Of a DNA stretch of 64,000 bases, positions 37,787-45,125 are shown in pieces (the first letter of the stretch is position 1; every line of letters begins with the position of its first letter). Below the pieces are notes generated by a model, which worked only from the letters and a program-made list of their open reading frames with translations, was not told the DNA's origin and searched no databases. The position numbers and the translations under genes are program-made. Origin of the DNA: Pseudomonas sp. R4-35-07 (GTDB taxonomy: Bacteria > Pseudomonadota > Gammaproteobacteria > Pseudomonadales > Pseudomonadaceae); the NCBI RefSeq assembly GCF_003852235.1, contig NZ_CP027732.1, forward strand, positions 868,001-932,000, read 5' to 3'.

Positions 37787-37960
37787 TCATAGCGTCAGGT
37801 AACTCAAAAGGCGGCTCAGCAAGCCGAGCCCGATCACCACCACCAGCACCACACCAAGGAGCAGCCACGGCCTGAAAGGCTTGCGCTCGACTCTGTGCTG
37901 GGAGAGTTGCAGGTACTCTTCGACATGCTGTTGGTCATCGGGTTTCAGGCGGCTGGTCAT
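37787..37960 (-). CDS. DUF3094 small membrane protein
   Basis: A 57-residue protein starting MTSRLKPDDQQHVEEYLQLS with one C-terminal transmembrane helix (PWLLLGVVLVVVIGLGLLS). Unknown function. It is conserved just upstream of ndh in Pseudomonas and may be transcribed with it. The longer in-frame extension to 37987 was rejected because the family starts at this Met. Confidence 0.8.
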   Translation of the reverse strand: MTSRLKPDDQQHVEEYLQLSQHRVERKPFRPWLLLGVVLVVVIGLGLLSRLLSYLTL

Positions 37961-38013
37961 AAAGGCCTCGTCAGGTAGACGTTGCAAAAGGGCGCCACGT
38001 TACAGTGGGGACG

Positions 38014-38643
38014 TCAAAGGCTGATGCCCACATCGAACACTATGCTGCGGCCCAGGTTGTTGCGCAAGAAATCCGGCGCGTCCGGATGTGCGAACAGTAC
38101 CCGCGCAAAGGTTGGCCCCACCAGCGACAGCGAGCGCCAGCCCTGGCGCAGATATTCGGTAGGCGGTGGGAAGTGGCTGTTGAGGTCCAGCACTTCGCGT
38201 TTGAGGCTGGTGAAGGCGATGAGGTCCAGTTCCCCCAGGTCCATTCCGCGTTCCTTGTAGTTATGCGCTTTTTTACGCAGGGTTGGGGCCAGGCGCAGCA
38301 GGAACTCGTGGGCAGGGATGCGCCTTGGCTTGGCTTCGCGCCGCACCAGTTGGCTCAAGGAGAAGGCGCTGCGTCGGCGCAGCAATTCGTCGCGCCATTC
38401 GTCGTTCAGCCGGCGGCCTTCGTCCAGGACAAAGAACACCTCAAAACTGGCGTCGCGAAACAGCACGTCGGGTGGCTCCTGGCCAGCGGCGTGAAACTCC
38501 TCGGCGCGATAGGGCACGTTCAAGCCTTGCAGCAGGCGCTGACAGACCCAACGCTCACGCTCCCATTTGCGGGCATTGGACAGGAACGCGTTGGCTTGTT
38601 CGGCTGCTACAGTGAGCAGGCGCAAATAATCTGAGTCATCCAT
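38014..38643 (-). CDS. DUF1780 protein
   Basis: A 209-residue soluble protein of unknown function, conserved in pseudomonads next to the DUF3094 gene. It begins MDDSDYLRLLTVAAEQANAF and has an endonuclease-like mixed alpha/beta look with the conserved stretch PPDVLFRDASFEVFFVLDEG. The acidic/Lys pattern in that stretch resembles PD-(D/E)xK folds, but I cannot prove this. It lies about 55 nt upstream of the DUF3094 gene on the same strand. Confidence 0.82.
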   Translation of the reverse strand: MDDSDYLRLLTVAAEQANAFLSNARKWERERWVCQRLLQGLNVPYRAEEFHAAGQEPPDVLFRDASFEVFFVLDEGRRLNDEWRDELLRRRSAFSLSQLVRREAKPRRIPAHEFLLRLAPTLRKKAHNYKERGMDLGELDLIAFTSLKREVLDLNSHFPPPTEYLRQGWRSLSLVGPTFARVLFAHPDAPDFLRNNLGRSIVFDVGISL

Positions 38644-38843
38644 AGGCGTAGCTTAGCGTTCAAATGATGACCGCAGGAAGACTCGTTGCGGGCCCAGCGT
38701 TGCTCAGCCTTACAGCTGGCTACCCTGTAACCTGGCGATGTAATCTGACCATCCGGCAGCGACTCTGGAAACGAGGCGTTCATGTACAGGATCAATGCGG
38801 CCAGGCCCATGACGGGCTTTGAGGCGGCTAGGCAGGTGAAACG

Positions 38844-39533
38844 ATGATCGGCGCGGCGGTACTGACGCCGCAGACCCTTGGCATCGGCTGGTTGTTGTAT
38901 GCCCCGCTGGTGATCTGGGCGATCTGGCGTGCGCCTTGGGTCGAGTTGTTTGCCGACCGACGGCGCCAGCATTTGCTGTTCGGCACGGTGTTCGCGCTGT
39001 TCATGTTATGGCTGGTGCGGCGGGATTTCGATACGGGGGTGTCTTACCATTTTATCGGCATGACCGCCGTGACCTTGCTGCTGGACTGGCCGTTGGCGAT
39101 CGTGGGTGGGTGTGCCGCGCAGTTGGGTTTGGTATGGCTGGGGCGTCAGGATTTCGCCGCAGTCGGTGTGAACGGCCTGCTGTTGATCGGGCTACCGGTG
39201 CTGGTGACCGAAACCTGTGCGGCGCTGGTAGAGCGGGCGCAACCGCGAAACCCTTTCGTGTACATCTTCTGTTCCGGCTTTCTGGCTGCCGCCTTGTCGG
39301 CGTTGCTCTGCCTGTTGGCCGGCCTGGGACTGCTATGGTTCGATGGACGATTTGCGATGCCGGAATGGCTGGAAGACTTTGTAGGCTACCTGTGGCTGAT
39401 CATCTTTCCCGAAGCGTTTATCAACGGCATGGTGATCAGTGCCCTGGTGGTGTTCTGCCCTGAATGGCTGGAGACCTTCAACCGCACCCGCTATCTCTCG
39501 GCACCGTGGAAGGATGACGATTCGCGGGGTTGA
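38844..39533 (+). CDS. CbiM-like energy-coupling factor permease (orphan)
   Basis: A 229-residue integral membrane protein with about seven hydrophobic segments. It starts MIGAAVLTPQTLGIGWLLYA and carries a CbiM/ECF substrate-component-like core (VSYHFIGMTAVTLLLDWPLA with a conserved His). No ATPase (EcfA) or EcfT gene is in the window, so it would be an orphan permease. Cobalt or nickel transport is often annotated but not shown. No cobalamin riboswitch was recognised in the 200-nt region upstream. Present at the same location in P. aeruginosa (from memory). Confidence 0.8.
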   Translation: MIGAAVLTPQTLGIGWLLYAPLVIWAIWRAPWVELFADRRRQHLLFGTVFALFMLWLVRRDFDTGVSYHFIGMTAVTLLLDWPLAIVGGCAAQLGLVWLGRQDFAAVGVNGLLLIGLPVLVTETCAALVERAQPRNPFVYIFCSGFLAAALSALLCLLAGLGLLWFDGRFAMPEWLEDFVGYLWLIIFPEAFINGMVISALVVFCPEWLETFNRTRYLSAPWKDDDSRG

Positions 39534-39596
39534 TCCAGATCAAACACCGGATGGCCGCACGGGCCCATGCTCGTCGAAATTTCAGGAGCACGAATC

Positions 39597-39812
39597 ATGA
39601 GTGTGTACGAATGGGCACGGCAGGAGTTGCGCAGGAGCCAGGATGCCGCACAGGAAATCGGGTTTGATCCGGGCCTGACCCTGCGCGCCATGCTCAGCGC
39701 GGTGGTGGAGCAGAGCAAGGGCGTGCGCAGCTTTGAAGACCTGGCCGACGAGTTGCAATACCTTGCGGAAAACCTCGACGACCAGCAGGAATACGCCTTT
39801 ATGCGGCCTTAG
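39597..39812 (+). CDS. Conserved small protein, unknown function
   Basis: 71 residues, acidic, starting [20 protein letters not shown]. No recognised domain. A good AGGAG ribosome-binding site lies before the ATG at 39597, and the gene follows the permease by about 60 nt. The stop codon overlaps the yacG stop on the opposite strand by 4 nt. A homologue at the same place in P. aeruginosa (from memory) supports that it is a real gene. Confidence 0.7.
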   Translation: MSVYEWARQELRRSQDAAQEIGFDPGLTLRAMLSAVVEQSKGVRSFEDLADELQYLAENLDDQQEYAFMRP

Positions 39813-40009
39813 TGGCGCGGCGGCAGGTCTTCGGAAAACAATTCGTCTTCGGCGTCCGGGGCCACCGGGATCTTATGTTCTTCAGCGGCCCAGGCGCCCA
39901 GGTCGATGAGTTTGCAACGGTCCGAGCAGAACGGCCGGTTGAGATTGTCGGGTTTCCATTCCACGGGGGCGCCGCAGGTTGGGCAATCGACGGTCAAGGG
40001 TTGGCTCAT
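39809..40009 (-). CDS. yacG: DNA gyrase inhibitor YacG
   Basis: A 66-residue zinc protein that binds GyrB and inhibits gyrase. The four zinc cysteines are visible: [11 protein letters not shown] and [14 protein letters not shown]. Length is normal. Coupled to coaE by a 4-bp overlap. It is the last gene of the pilC-pilD-coaE-yacG operon, an order conserved in many proteobacteria. Confidence 0.95.
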   Translation of the reverse strand: MSQPLTVDCPTCGAPVEWKPDNLNRPFCSDRCKLIDLGAWAAEEHKIPVAPDAEDELFSEDLPPRH

Positions 40010-40629
40010 GATCGGCCTCCACGCAAAGTAAGGTAAAAGTGGTGCAGTCGCTCGACCTCGCCGTGCAGCCAGGCAAGGTCCTGGTCATTGACCAGTACGT
40101 CATCGGCATGGTTCAGGCGGTCTTCGCGGCTCGACTGGGCCTTGAGAATGGCCTGCACCTGTTGCTCGCTGATGCCGTCGCGCTGCAGGGTACGCTGAAT
40201 CTGCAGGGATTGCGGCACGTCGATCACCAGGATGCGCTGGGTCATGCTGTATTGACCGGACTCGATCAGCAGTGGAGAGACCAGAATCGCGTAGGGTGAT
40301 CGGGCGCGCGCCAGGTGATTGCGAATCTCATCGGCGATCAGAGGATGCAACAAGCCTTCCAGCCAGAGGCGTTCTGCGGGTACGTCAAAAATCAATTTTC
40401 GCAACGCGGCGCGGTCCAGTTGGCCGTCCGGCTGCAGTACACCGCTGCCGAAATGTTCGGCAATGCGCGCCAGCGCCGGCCGGCCGGGCTCAACCACCCA
40501 GCGGGCGGCATGATCGGCGTCGATCAGGTCGACACCCAGCTTGGTGAAGTGTTCGGCCGCAGCGCTTTTGCCGCTGCCGATACCGCCCGTGAGGCCGAGA
40601 ATCCAGGGTGTTGCAACAGGAGTGGTCAT
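40006..40629 (-). CDS. coaE: Dephospho-CoA kinase
   Basis: Last enzyme of coenzyme A synthesis: phosphorylates dephospho-CoA at the 3'-OH. 207 residues with P-loop [17 protein letters not shown] near the N-terminus and the conserved [13 protein letters not shown] and SPLLIESGQ blocks. It overlaps pilD and yacG by 4 nt at each end. Confidence 0.97.
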   Translation of the reverse strand: MTTPVATPWILGLTGGIGSGKSAAAEHFTKLGVDLIDADHAARWVVEPGRPALARIAEHFGSGVLQPDGQLDRAALRKLIFDVPAERLWLEGLLHPLIADEIRNHLARARSPYAILVSPLLIESGQYSMTQRILVIDVPQSLQIQRTLQRDGISEQQVQAILKAQSSREDRLNHADDVLVNDQDLAWLHGEVERLHHFYLTLRGGRS

Positions 40630-41492
40630 CTGAAACCGACAGACTGCAAATAGAAGTCGGTTATTTGACCACCCCAGAGCAATGCAATCCAGCCGGCAAT
40701 TGCCAGGCAGGGCCCAAATGGCATCGGCACCGACGCTCCGGTCTTGCGCCAGCGCATCAGCAGCACGCCGACGAACACGCCGAGCAGTGACGCCATCAGC
40801 AGCGTCATCGGCAGGATTTGCCAGCCACCCCAGGCTCCCAACAATGCGAGTAGCTTGAAGTCACCATGACCCATGCCATCCTTGCCGGTGACCAGCTTGA
40901 ACAGCCAGAACACGCTCCACAGGCTCATGTAGCCAAACACCGCGCCCCATAACGCATCGGGCAATGTCGCCAGCAGGCCCACGCTGTTGACCATAAGCCC
41001 CAGCCATAGCAGCGGCAGCACCAATGCATCCGGCAACAGCTGGTGATCCACATCGATCAGGCTCATGCCCAGCAACCCCCAACTCAGCAGCAGCACCGCG
41101 CCCGCCTGCCAGCTGAAACCGAAATGCCAGGCGACAGTGGCGCTGATCAGCGCGCATGCCAGTTCGGTGAGAGGGTAACGCGCGCTGATGGTTGCATGGC
41201 AATGGCTGCAACGCCCCTTGAGCATCAGGTAGCTGAGCACGGGGATGTTTTCCCAGGGGCGAATCCGCTGGTCGCAGCGCGGGCAGCACGAGCCGGGGTG
41301 CATCAGGTTATAGACCTGCCCCGCTGGTGCGACCGGCAGGCCGAGAATTTCATGGGCTTGGGCGCGCCATTCCCGCTCGAGCATTTTGGGCAGGCGCCAG
41401 ACCAGCACATTGAGGAAACTGCCAACGATCAGGCCCAGCAGCAGCGCCACGGCCACAAACACCCAGGGCTGCTCGCCCAGCAACGCACTCAA
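40626..41492 (-). CDS. pilD: Prepilin leader peptidase / N-methyltransferase
   Basis: Bifunctional inner-membrane aspartyl protease that cleaves and methylates type IV prepilins and type II secretion pseudopilins. 288 residues. The N-terminal domain has the 4-Cys zinc site (CCPRCDQ and CSHCHA). The catalytic aspartates lie in [13 protein letters not shown] and in [16 protein letters not shown]. It would process PilA, PilV, PilW, PilX, PilE and FimT encoded in this window. Coupled to pilC and coaE by 4-bp overlaps. Confidence 0.96.
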   Translation of the reverse strand: MSALLGEQPWVFVAVALLLGLIVGSFLNVLVWRLPKMLEREWRAQAHEILGLPVAPAGQVYNLMHPGSCCPRCDQRIRPWENIPVLSYLMLKGRCSHCHATISARYPLTELACALISATVAWHFGFSWQAGAVLLLSWGLLGMSLIDVDHQLLPDALVLPLLWLGLMVNSVGLLATLPDALWGAVFGYMSLWSVFWLFKLVTGKDGMGHGDFKLLALLGAWGGWQILPMTLLMASLLGVFVGVLLMRWRKTGASVPMPFGPCLAIAGWIALLWGGQITDFYLQSVGFR

Positions 41493-42697
41493 AATGCCGA
41501 CCCTAATTGAAACACCGGCAGGTACATCGCAATCACCAATGCACCGACAATGCTCCCCAGCACGACCATGATCAGCGGTTCCATCAGGCTGGTAAGGTTA
41601 TCGACGAGGGTTTCTACGTCGGCCTCGTAATGGCTCGCGACCTTTTCCAGCATGTGGTCCAGCGTGCCGGACTCTTCGCCGATTGCCGTCATCTGGATCG
41701 CCATGCCGGGAAACAGGCCGCTGGCGGCCATGGATTGGTTCAACTGCATACCCGTGGATACATCGTGGCGCATATGTTCGATTGCCTGTTTGAAAGGGCC
41801 ATTACCGACGGCGCCGGCCACTGAGCCCAGTGCCTGCACCAGGGGAACACCTGCCGCAAAGGTGGTTGAAAGCGTGCGGGCGTAGCGGGCGACGGCTGCT
41901 TTGTTCAACAGTTTGCCTGCCAGGGGGATTTTCAACAAACCCGCCTCCAGCCCGAGGCGAAAACCCGGCGAAACACGGTAGGCGTGGCGCCAGGCGCCTA
42001 TTGCCACCCCCAGGCTCAGCGCCAGCATCCACCAGGCCTGTCGCAGAAAGTCGGAGAGGGCGATGACCCCCAGGGTAAAACCGGGCAATGGGCTGTCGAC
42101 CCCGGCAAACAGGGTCTGGAACTGTGGCACCACCTGCATCAGCAATACTGCGCTGACCAGGCTGGCCACCACTAGTACGGCGAGAGGGTAGGTCATGGCT
42201 TTCTTGATTCTGGTCTTGAGCCGTTGGCTTTTTTCCAGATGAATGGCCACTCGCTCCAGCAGTGTTTCCAGGGCCCCTGCCTGTTCACCGGCGGCAATCA
42301 GGTGGCAGTACAGCTCATCGAAATAACGGGGGTATTGGCGCAGTGTGCTGGCCAGGCTGTTACCGGCGGCGACGTGTTGTTTCAAACCCTCGACCAACTC
42401 ACGCAGCGCTCGGTTCTCGACGCCCTCGCGGATGATGTCGAAAGCTTGCATCAAGGGGATGCCAGCCTTCAACAGCGTCGCCAACTGGCGGGTGAACAAG
42501 GCAATGTCTGCGGGCTGAATCGGCGGAGCCAGGCTTGGCAGGCCCGACGATTTCCTGCGCACACGCTCGGGGCAGATGCCTTGCTGGCGCAGTTGCGCCT
42601 TGATCAGCGCCAGGTCATGCCCCGTGGTTTGCCCGCACACCCGGCGGCCTTTGCGATTGATGCCTTGCCAGGTGTAGATCGTTGAGGTGTCGTTCAT
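41489..42697 (-). CDS. pilC: Type IV pilus inner-membrane platform protein
   Basis: A 402-residue GspF/PilC-family protein with two GspF repeats (about 70-190 and 270-395), including FTRQLATLLKAGIPLMQAF and its second-half counterpart YARTLSTTFAAGVPLVQAL. It has three transmembrane segments and couples the assembly ATPase to pilin addition. Start MNDTSTIYTW at 42697 was preferred over an upstream Met. The assembly ATPase gene pilB, usually between pilA and pilC, is absent here. Confidence 0.95.
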   Translation of the reverse strand: MNDTSTIYTWQGINRKGRRVCGQTTGHDLALIKAQLRQQGICPERVRRKSSGLPSLAPPIQPADIALFTRQLATLLKAGIPLMQAFDIIREGVENRALRELVEGLKQHVAAGNSLASTLRQYPRYFDELYCHLIAAGEQAGALETLLERVAIHLEKSQRLKTRIKKAMTYPLAVLVVASLVSAVLLMQVVPQFQTLFAGVDSPLPGFTLGVIALSDFLRQAWWMLALSLGVAIGAWRHAYRVSPGFRLGLEAGLLKIPLAGKLLNKAAVARYARTLSTTFAAGVPLVQALGSVAGAVGNGPFKQAIEHMRHDVSTGMQLNQSMAASGLFPGMAIQMTAIGEESGTLDHMLEKVASHYEADVETLVDNLTSLMEPLIMVVLGSIVGALVIAMYLPVFQLGSAF

Positions 42698-42795
42698 GTC
42701 GCCTTCGCACATGCAGGTTGAGAATTTACAGCTTAGTCAGAGGGCGGATGCAGGCCAGGCTGGCGTTGACCGATAAAATGTCAGATTGTGCGTCT

Positions 42796-42811
42796 GGTAC
42801 GCGATGGGCCA
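42796..42811 (+). promoter_or_regulatory. Weak sigma-54-like site upstream of pilA
   Basis: TGGTACGCGATGGGCC keeps GG and GC with the correct 10-nt spacing of -24/-12 promoters, but the -12 element reads GGGC rather than TTGC. pilA is RpoN-dependent in P. aeruginosa. No pilS/pilR genes are in the window, so this is only a possibility. Confidence 0.25.
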
Positions 42812-42896
42812 CGCAGGGATGAGTACACTGGCGCCGCTGCACAATACGGGGCGCAGGACGCGCCTTGTCATGGTTCTATTCTGGAGAGTGAAAGTG

Positions 42897-43310
42897 ATGC
42901 GTCAGAAAGGCTTTACCTTGATCGAATTGTTGATCGTTGTGGCGATCATCGGCATTTTGGCCACGATTGGCTTGCCCATGTACACCAAGCACCAGGCCAA
43001 GGCCAAGTTCACGGCGGGGTTGGCGGAAATCAGCGCGTTGAAGGCCGGCTACGAGGATGTCATCAACCAAGGCACGGTGCCCAAGCTTGATCTGATCGGC
43101 GGCAACAGTCCCACCGCCAATTGCAAGATCGACGTGACAGGCGATGTTGCGACGGGTAGCGGCTCCATCAGCTGTGAAATCCTTGATGCGCCTGCGCCCG
43201 TGCTGGGCAAGACCATCACCTTGACGCGCAGCGCCAACACCGGCTGGACCTGTGTAACCACGGCCGATGCGCAATACGTCGCTAAGGGCTGTGGCGCCAA
43301 CGGAGCATGA
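42897..43310 (+). CDS. pilA: Major type IV pilin (PilA-like)
   Basis: A 137-residue prepilin starting MRQKGFTLIELLIVVAIIGI: short basic leader, Gly/Phe cleavage site, Glu5, long hydrophobic helix. The C-terminal globular domain has four cysteines (NCKID, ISCEIL, WTCVTT, KGCGAN), consistent with two disulfides. A GGAGA site precedes the ATG at a suitable distance. Divergent from pilC; tRNA-Thr lies downstream. PilD in the window would process it. Whether it forms a functional pilus is open because pilB is not here. Confidence 0.92.
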   Translation: MRQKGFTLIELLIVVAIIGILATIGLPMYTKHQAKAKFTAGLAEISALKAGYEDVINQGTVPKLDLIGGNSPTANCKIDVTGDVATGSGSISCEILDAPAPVLGKTITLTRSANTGWTCVTTADAQYVAKGCGANGA

Positions 43311-43374
43311 CGGCGACCGGGCGGTGAGCGAGCCGGTTGCCGCATGTTCAATGCGGTGCTAGCTTTAGCCCACC

Positions 43375-43450
43375 GCCCGTGTAGCTCAGCCGGTAGAGCA
43401 GCGCACTCGTAACGCGAAGGTCGCAGGTTCGATTCCTGTCTCGGGCACCA
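43375..43450 (+). tRNA. tRNA-Thr(CGT)
   Basis: 76 nt, acceptor GCCCGTG pairing with the 3' strand up to TCGGGC, encoded CCA, anticodon CGT at 43408-43410. It shares the GCGCA anticodon-arm start of E. coli thrW, with a possible A-C mismatch next to the loop. Located between pilA and the next gene, as in P. aeruginosa (from memory). Confidence 0.93.
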
Positions 43451-43460
43451 AGGCAGCACT

Positions 43461-43499
43461 GTTTCAAGGGCCTGTTTCAAGGGCCTGTTTCAAAGGCAA
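43461..43499. repeat. Three tandem 13-bp repeats after tRNA-Thr
   Basis: GTTTCAAGGGCCT occurs twice in direct succession (43461-43473 and 43474-43486), followed by a third diverged copy GTTTCAAAGGCAA. It begins 11 nt after the tRNA CCA end. Confidence 0.85.
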
Positions 43500-43623
43500 T
43501 GTTTTCAGATGATCCCAGAATGGTTCTGAAGGCCAGACGAGCGGGTATTCGCGCCCACTCTTTTGTATCTGCGCAACCTTGATGACCCAGATGCATCCCC
43601 ATTCCTCGATCTAAGAGAACGAC

Positions 43624-43929
43624 ATGACCACGACTGAGATGACCCAGGAAGTTCGGCACCAGAAAGCCCTCGACAAGTACCTCGAGGCAACGCCGCAGCT
43701 TAAAGAAGAGATCAAGGACCTGAGCGCGGATGACCAGCGTGATCAGGTCCAGTGGGCATTCGAGGACGAGGCAGAAAGCCAGGGCCTCCAGCCTTGGGAA
43801 CTGACCCTCAAATACACCTCTACACCGGAAGAATTCGAAGCCACACGCCTTGTCTTGCACAAGGAGGCCGCCGAAGTGCTGGGCGTCGAATGGGAAGAGT
43901 ACTGCGAGATGAACAATCTCGTAGTCTGA
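43624..43929 (+). CDS. Small acidic conserved protein (DUF6388-like)
   Basis: 101 residues, rich in Glu, predicted mainly helical: MTTTEMTQEVRHQKALDKYL and ending EYCEMNNLVV. It resembles the DUF6388 family of pseudomonads as I remember it, but I cannot confirm this. No transmembrane segment or signal peptide. An AAGAGAA ribosome-binding site lies before the ATG. It is followed at once by the 7-bp repeat block. Confidence 0.7.
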   Translation: MTTTEMTQEVRHQKALDKYLEATPQLKEEIKDLSADDQRDQVQWAFEDEAESQGLQPWELTLKYTSTPEEFEATRLVLHKEAAEVLGVEWEEYCEMNNLVV

Positions 43930-43933
43930 AAGT

Positions 43934-44033
43934 AGCTACGAGCTACGAGCTACGAGCTACGAGCTGCAAGCTTCAAGCTGCAAGTGGTCGCGCAGCCCCT
44001 TGCGGCTTGAAGCTCGCAGCTTGCAGCTTCTCA
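43934..44033. repeat. 7-bp tandem repeat block with inverted arm
   Basis: AGCTACG is repeated four times in a row (43934-43961), followed by AGCTGCA, AGCTTCA and AGCTGCA in the same 7-bp register. After a 25-nt centre rich in GC comes an inverted arm (GCTTGAAGCTCGCAGCTTGC and following bases) that can pair with the array into a long hairpin. It ends at the nadC stop codon, between two convergent genes. Confidence 0.88.
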
Positions 44034-44879
44034 AATACTCAACCGCATCGACAAATCCACCGCCTTCACATCCTTGGTCATCGCGCCAATGGAGATGTAG
44101 TCCACGCCGGTCTCGGCGATGGGCAGCAGGGTGCTTTCATTGATCCCGCCGCTGGCTTCCAGCTTGGCCTTGCCCGCGTTCAGCCGCACGGCTTCGCGCA
44201 TGTCGTCCAGGCTCAGCTCATCCAGCATGATGATGTCGGCGCCCGCCGCCAAGGCTTCGCGCAACTCCTCAAGACTCTCCACTTCGATTTCCACCGGTTT
44301 GCCCGGCGCAATCCTGTGGGCGGCGCCAATTGCCTGGGCAATGCCTCCGCAGGCGGCGATATGGTTTTCCTTGATCAGGAAAGCGTCATACAACCCGATG
44401 CGATGATTGTGGCAGCCGCCGCAGGTGACCGCGTATTTCTGTGCCAGGCGCAGGCCCGGCAGGGTCTTGCGGGTGTCCAGCAGCTTGACCTGGGTGCTGG
44501 CGACGAAATCCGCCAGGTATTGGGCGCGGGTGGCGACGCCGGACAGCATCTGCAGGAAATTCAGCGCACTGCGTTCACCGGTGAGCAGCGAACGCGCCGG
44601 GCCTTCAAGGTGAAACAGCGGCTGGTTGGGGCTGACACGCTCACCATCGGCGACCTGCCAATGCACCGCGACGCGCGGGTCCAGTTGGCGGAATACCGTA
44701 TCCACCCAGGCGGTACCGGCGATAACGGCTGCATCGCGGGTAATGATCGTGGCCTTGGCCAGCCGTTCGGCCGGGATCAGCTGTGCGGTGATATCGCCAC
44801 TGCCGATGTCTTCCAGCAGTGCGCGGCGCACGTTGGCTTCGATTTCGGCGGTGAGGTCAGCAAGACGCAGATTCGGCAT
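44031..44879 (-). CDS. nadC: Nicotinate-nucleotide pyrophosphorylase (quinolinate phosphoribosyltransferase)
   Basis: Converts quinolinate and PRPP to nicotinate mononucleotide in NAD synthesis. 282 residues starting [20 protein letters not shown] at 44879, with GGAG 6 nt before the ATG. It has the family's [14 protein letters not shown] near the N-terminus, then [19 protein letters not shown] with the catalytic Arg/Lys and the C-terminal [20 protein letters not shown] phosphate-binding barrel end. Next to pilA, tRNA-Thr and the DUF1631 gene, as in P. aeruginosa. Confidence 0.96.
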   Translation of the reverse strand: MPNLRLADLTAEIEANVRRALLEDIGSGDITAQLIPAERLAKATIITRDAAVIAGTAWVDTVFRQLDPRVAVHWQVADGERVSPNQPLFHLEGPARSLLTGERSALNFLQMLSGVATRAQYLADFVASTQVKLLDTRKTLPGLRLAQKYAVTCGGCHNHRIGLYDAFLIKENHIAACGGIAQAIGAAHRIAPGKPVEIEVESLEELREALAAGADIIMLDELSLDDMREAVRLNAGKAKLEASGGINESTLLPIAETGVDYISIGAMTKDVKAVDLSMRLSI

Positions 44880-45125
44880 AACAGGCTCCACAAACAAAGT
44901 GTCGCGATTATAGGGGTTGTGTGGATTGGAACCCAGGCTGGTCAGTCATTTAGCGCGCAGGGGCAGAGTTTGCTGGCGCAACCGCCCTCATTTGCCAGAT
45001 AATCTCGCGCCTTGCAATTGGCGTCATAGCTTTGACGTCCTGATGGTGACCAGGTATTGGCAGCGCCCAGAGGGCTTGCCTGCGTTCCTTGCCCATCTCA
45101 ACACCCGCCGTTTCAGGAGGCCAGG

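Noticed and set aside
38644..38843. Cobalamin riboswitch upstream of the CbiM-like permease
   Set aside because: I looked for the conserved B12-box core and did not find it; the 200-nt region shows no clear structure.
38607..38972. 121-aa minus-strand open frame upstream of the DUF1780 gene
   Set aside because: It overlaps the permease start and the DUF1780 gene, lacks a ribosome-binding site and has no recognisable family.
42829..42842. TGGCGCCGCTGCAC as sigma-54 promoter of pilA
   Set aside because: Only 7 nt between GG and GC instead of 10; the alternative at 42796 has correct spacing but a poor -12 box.
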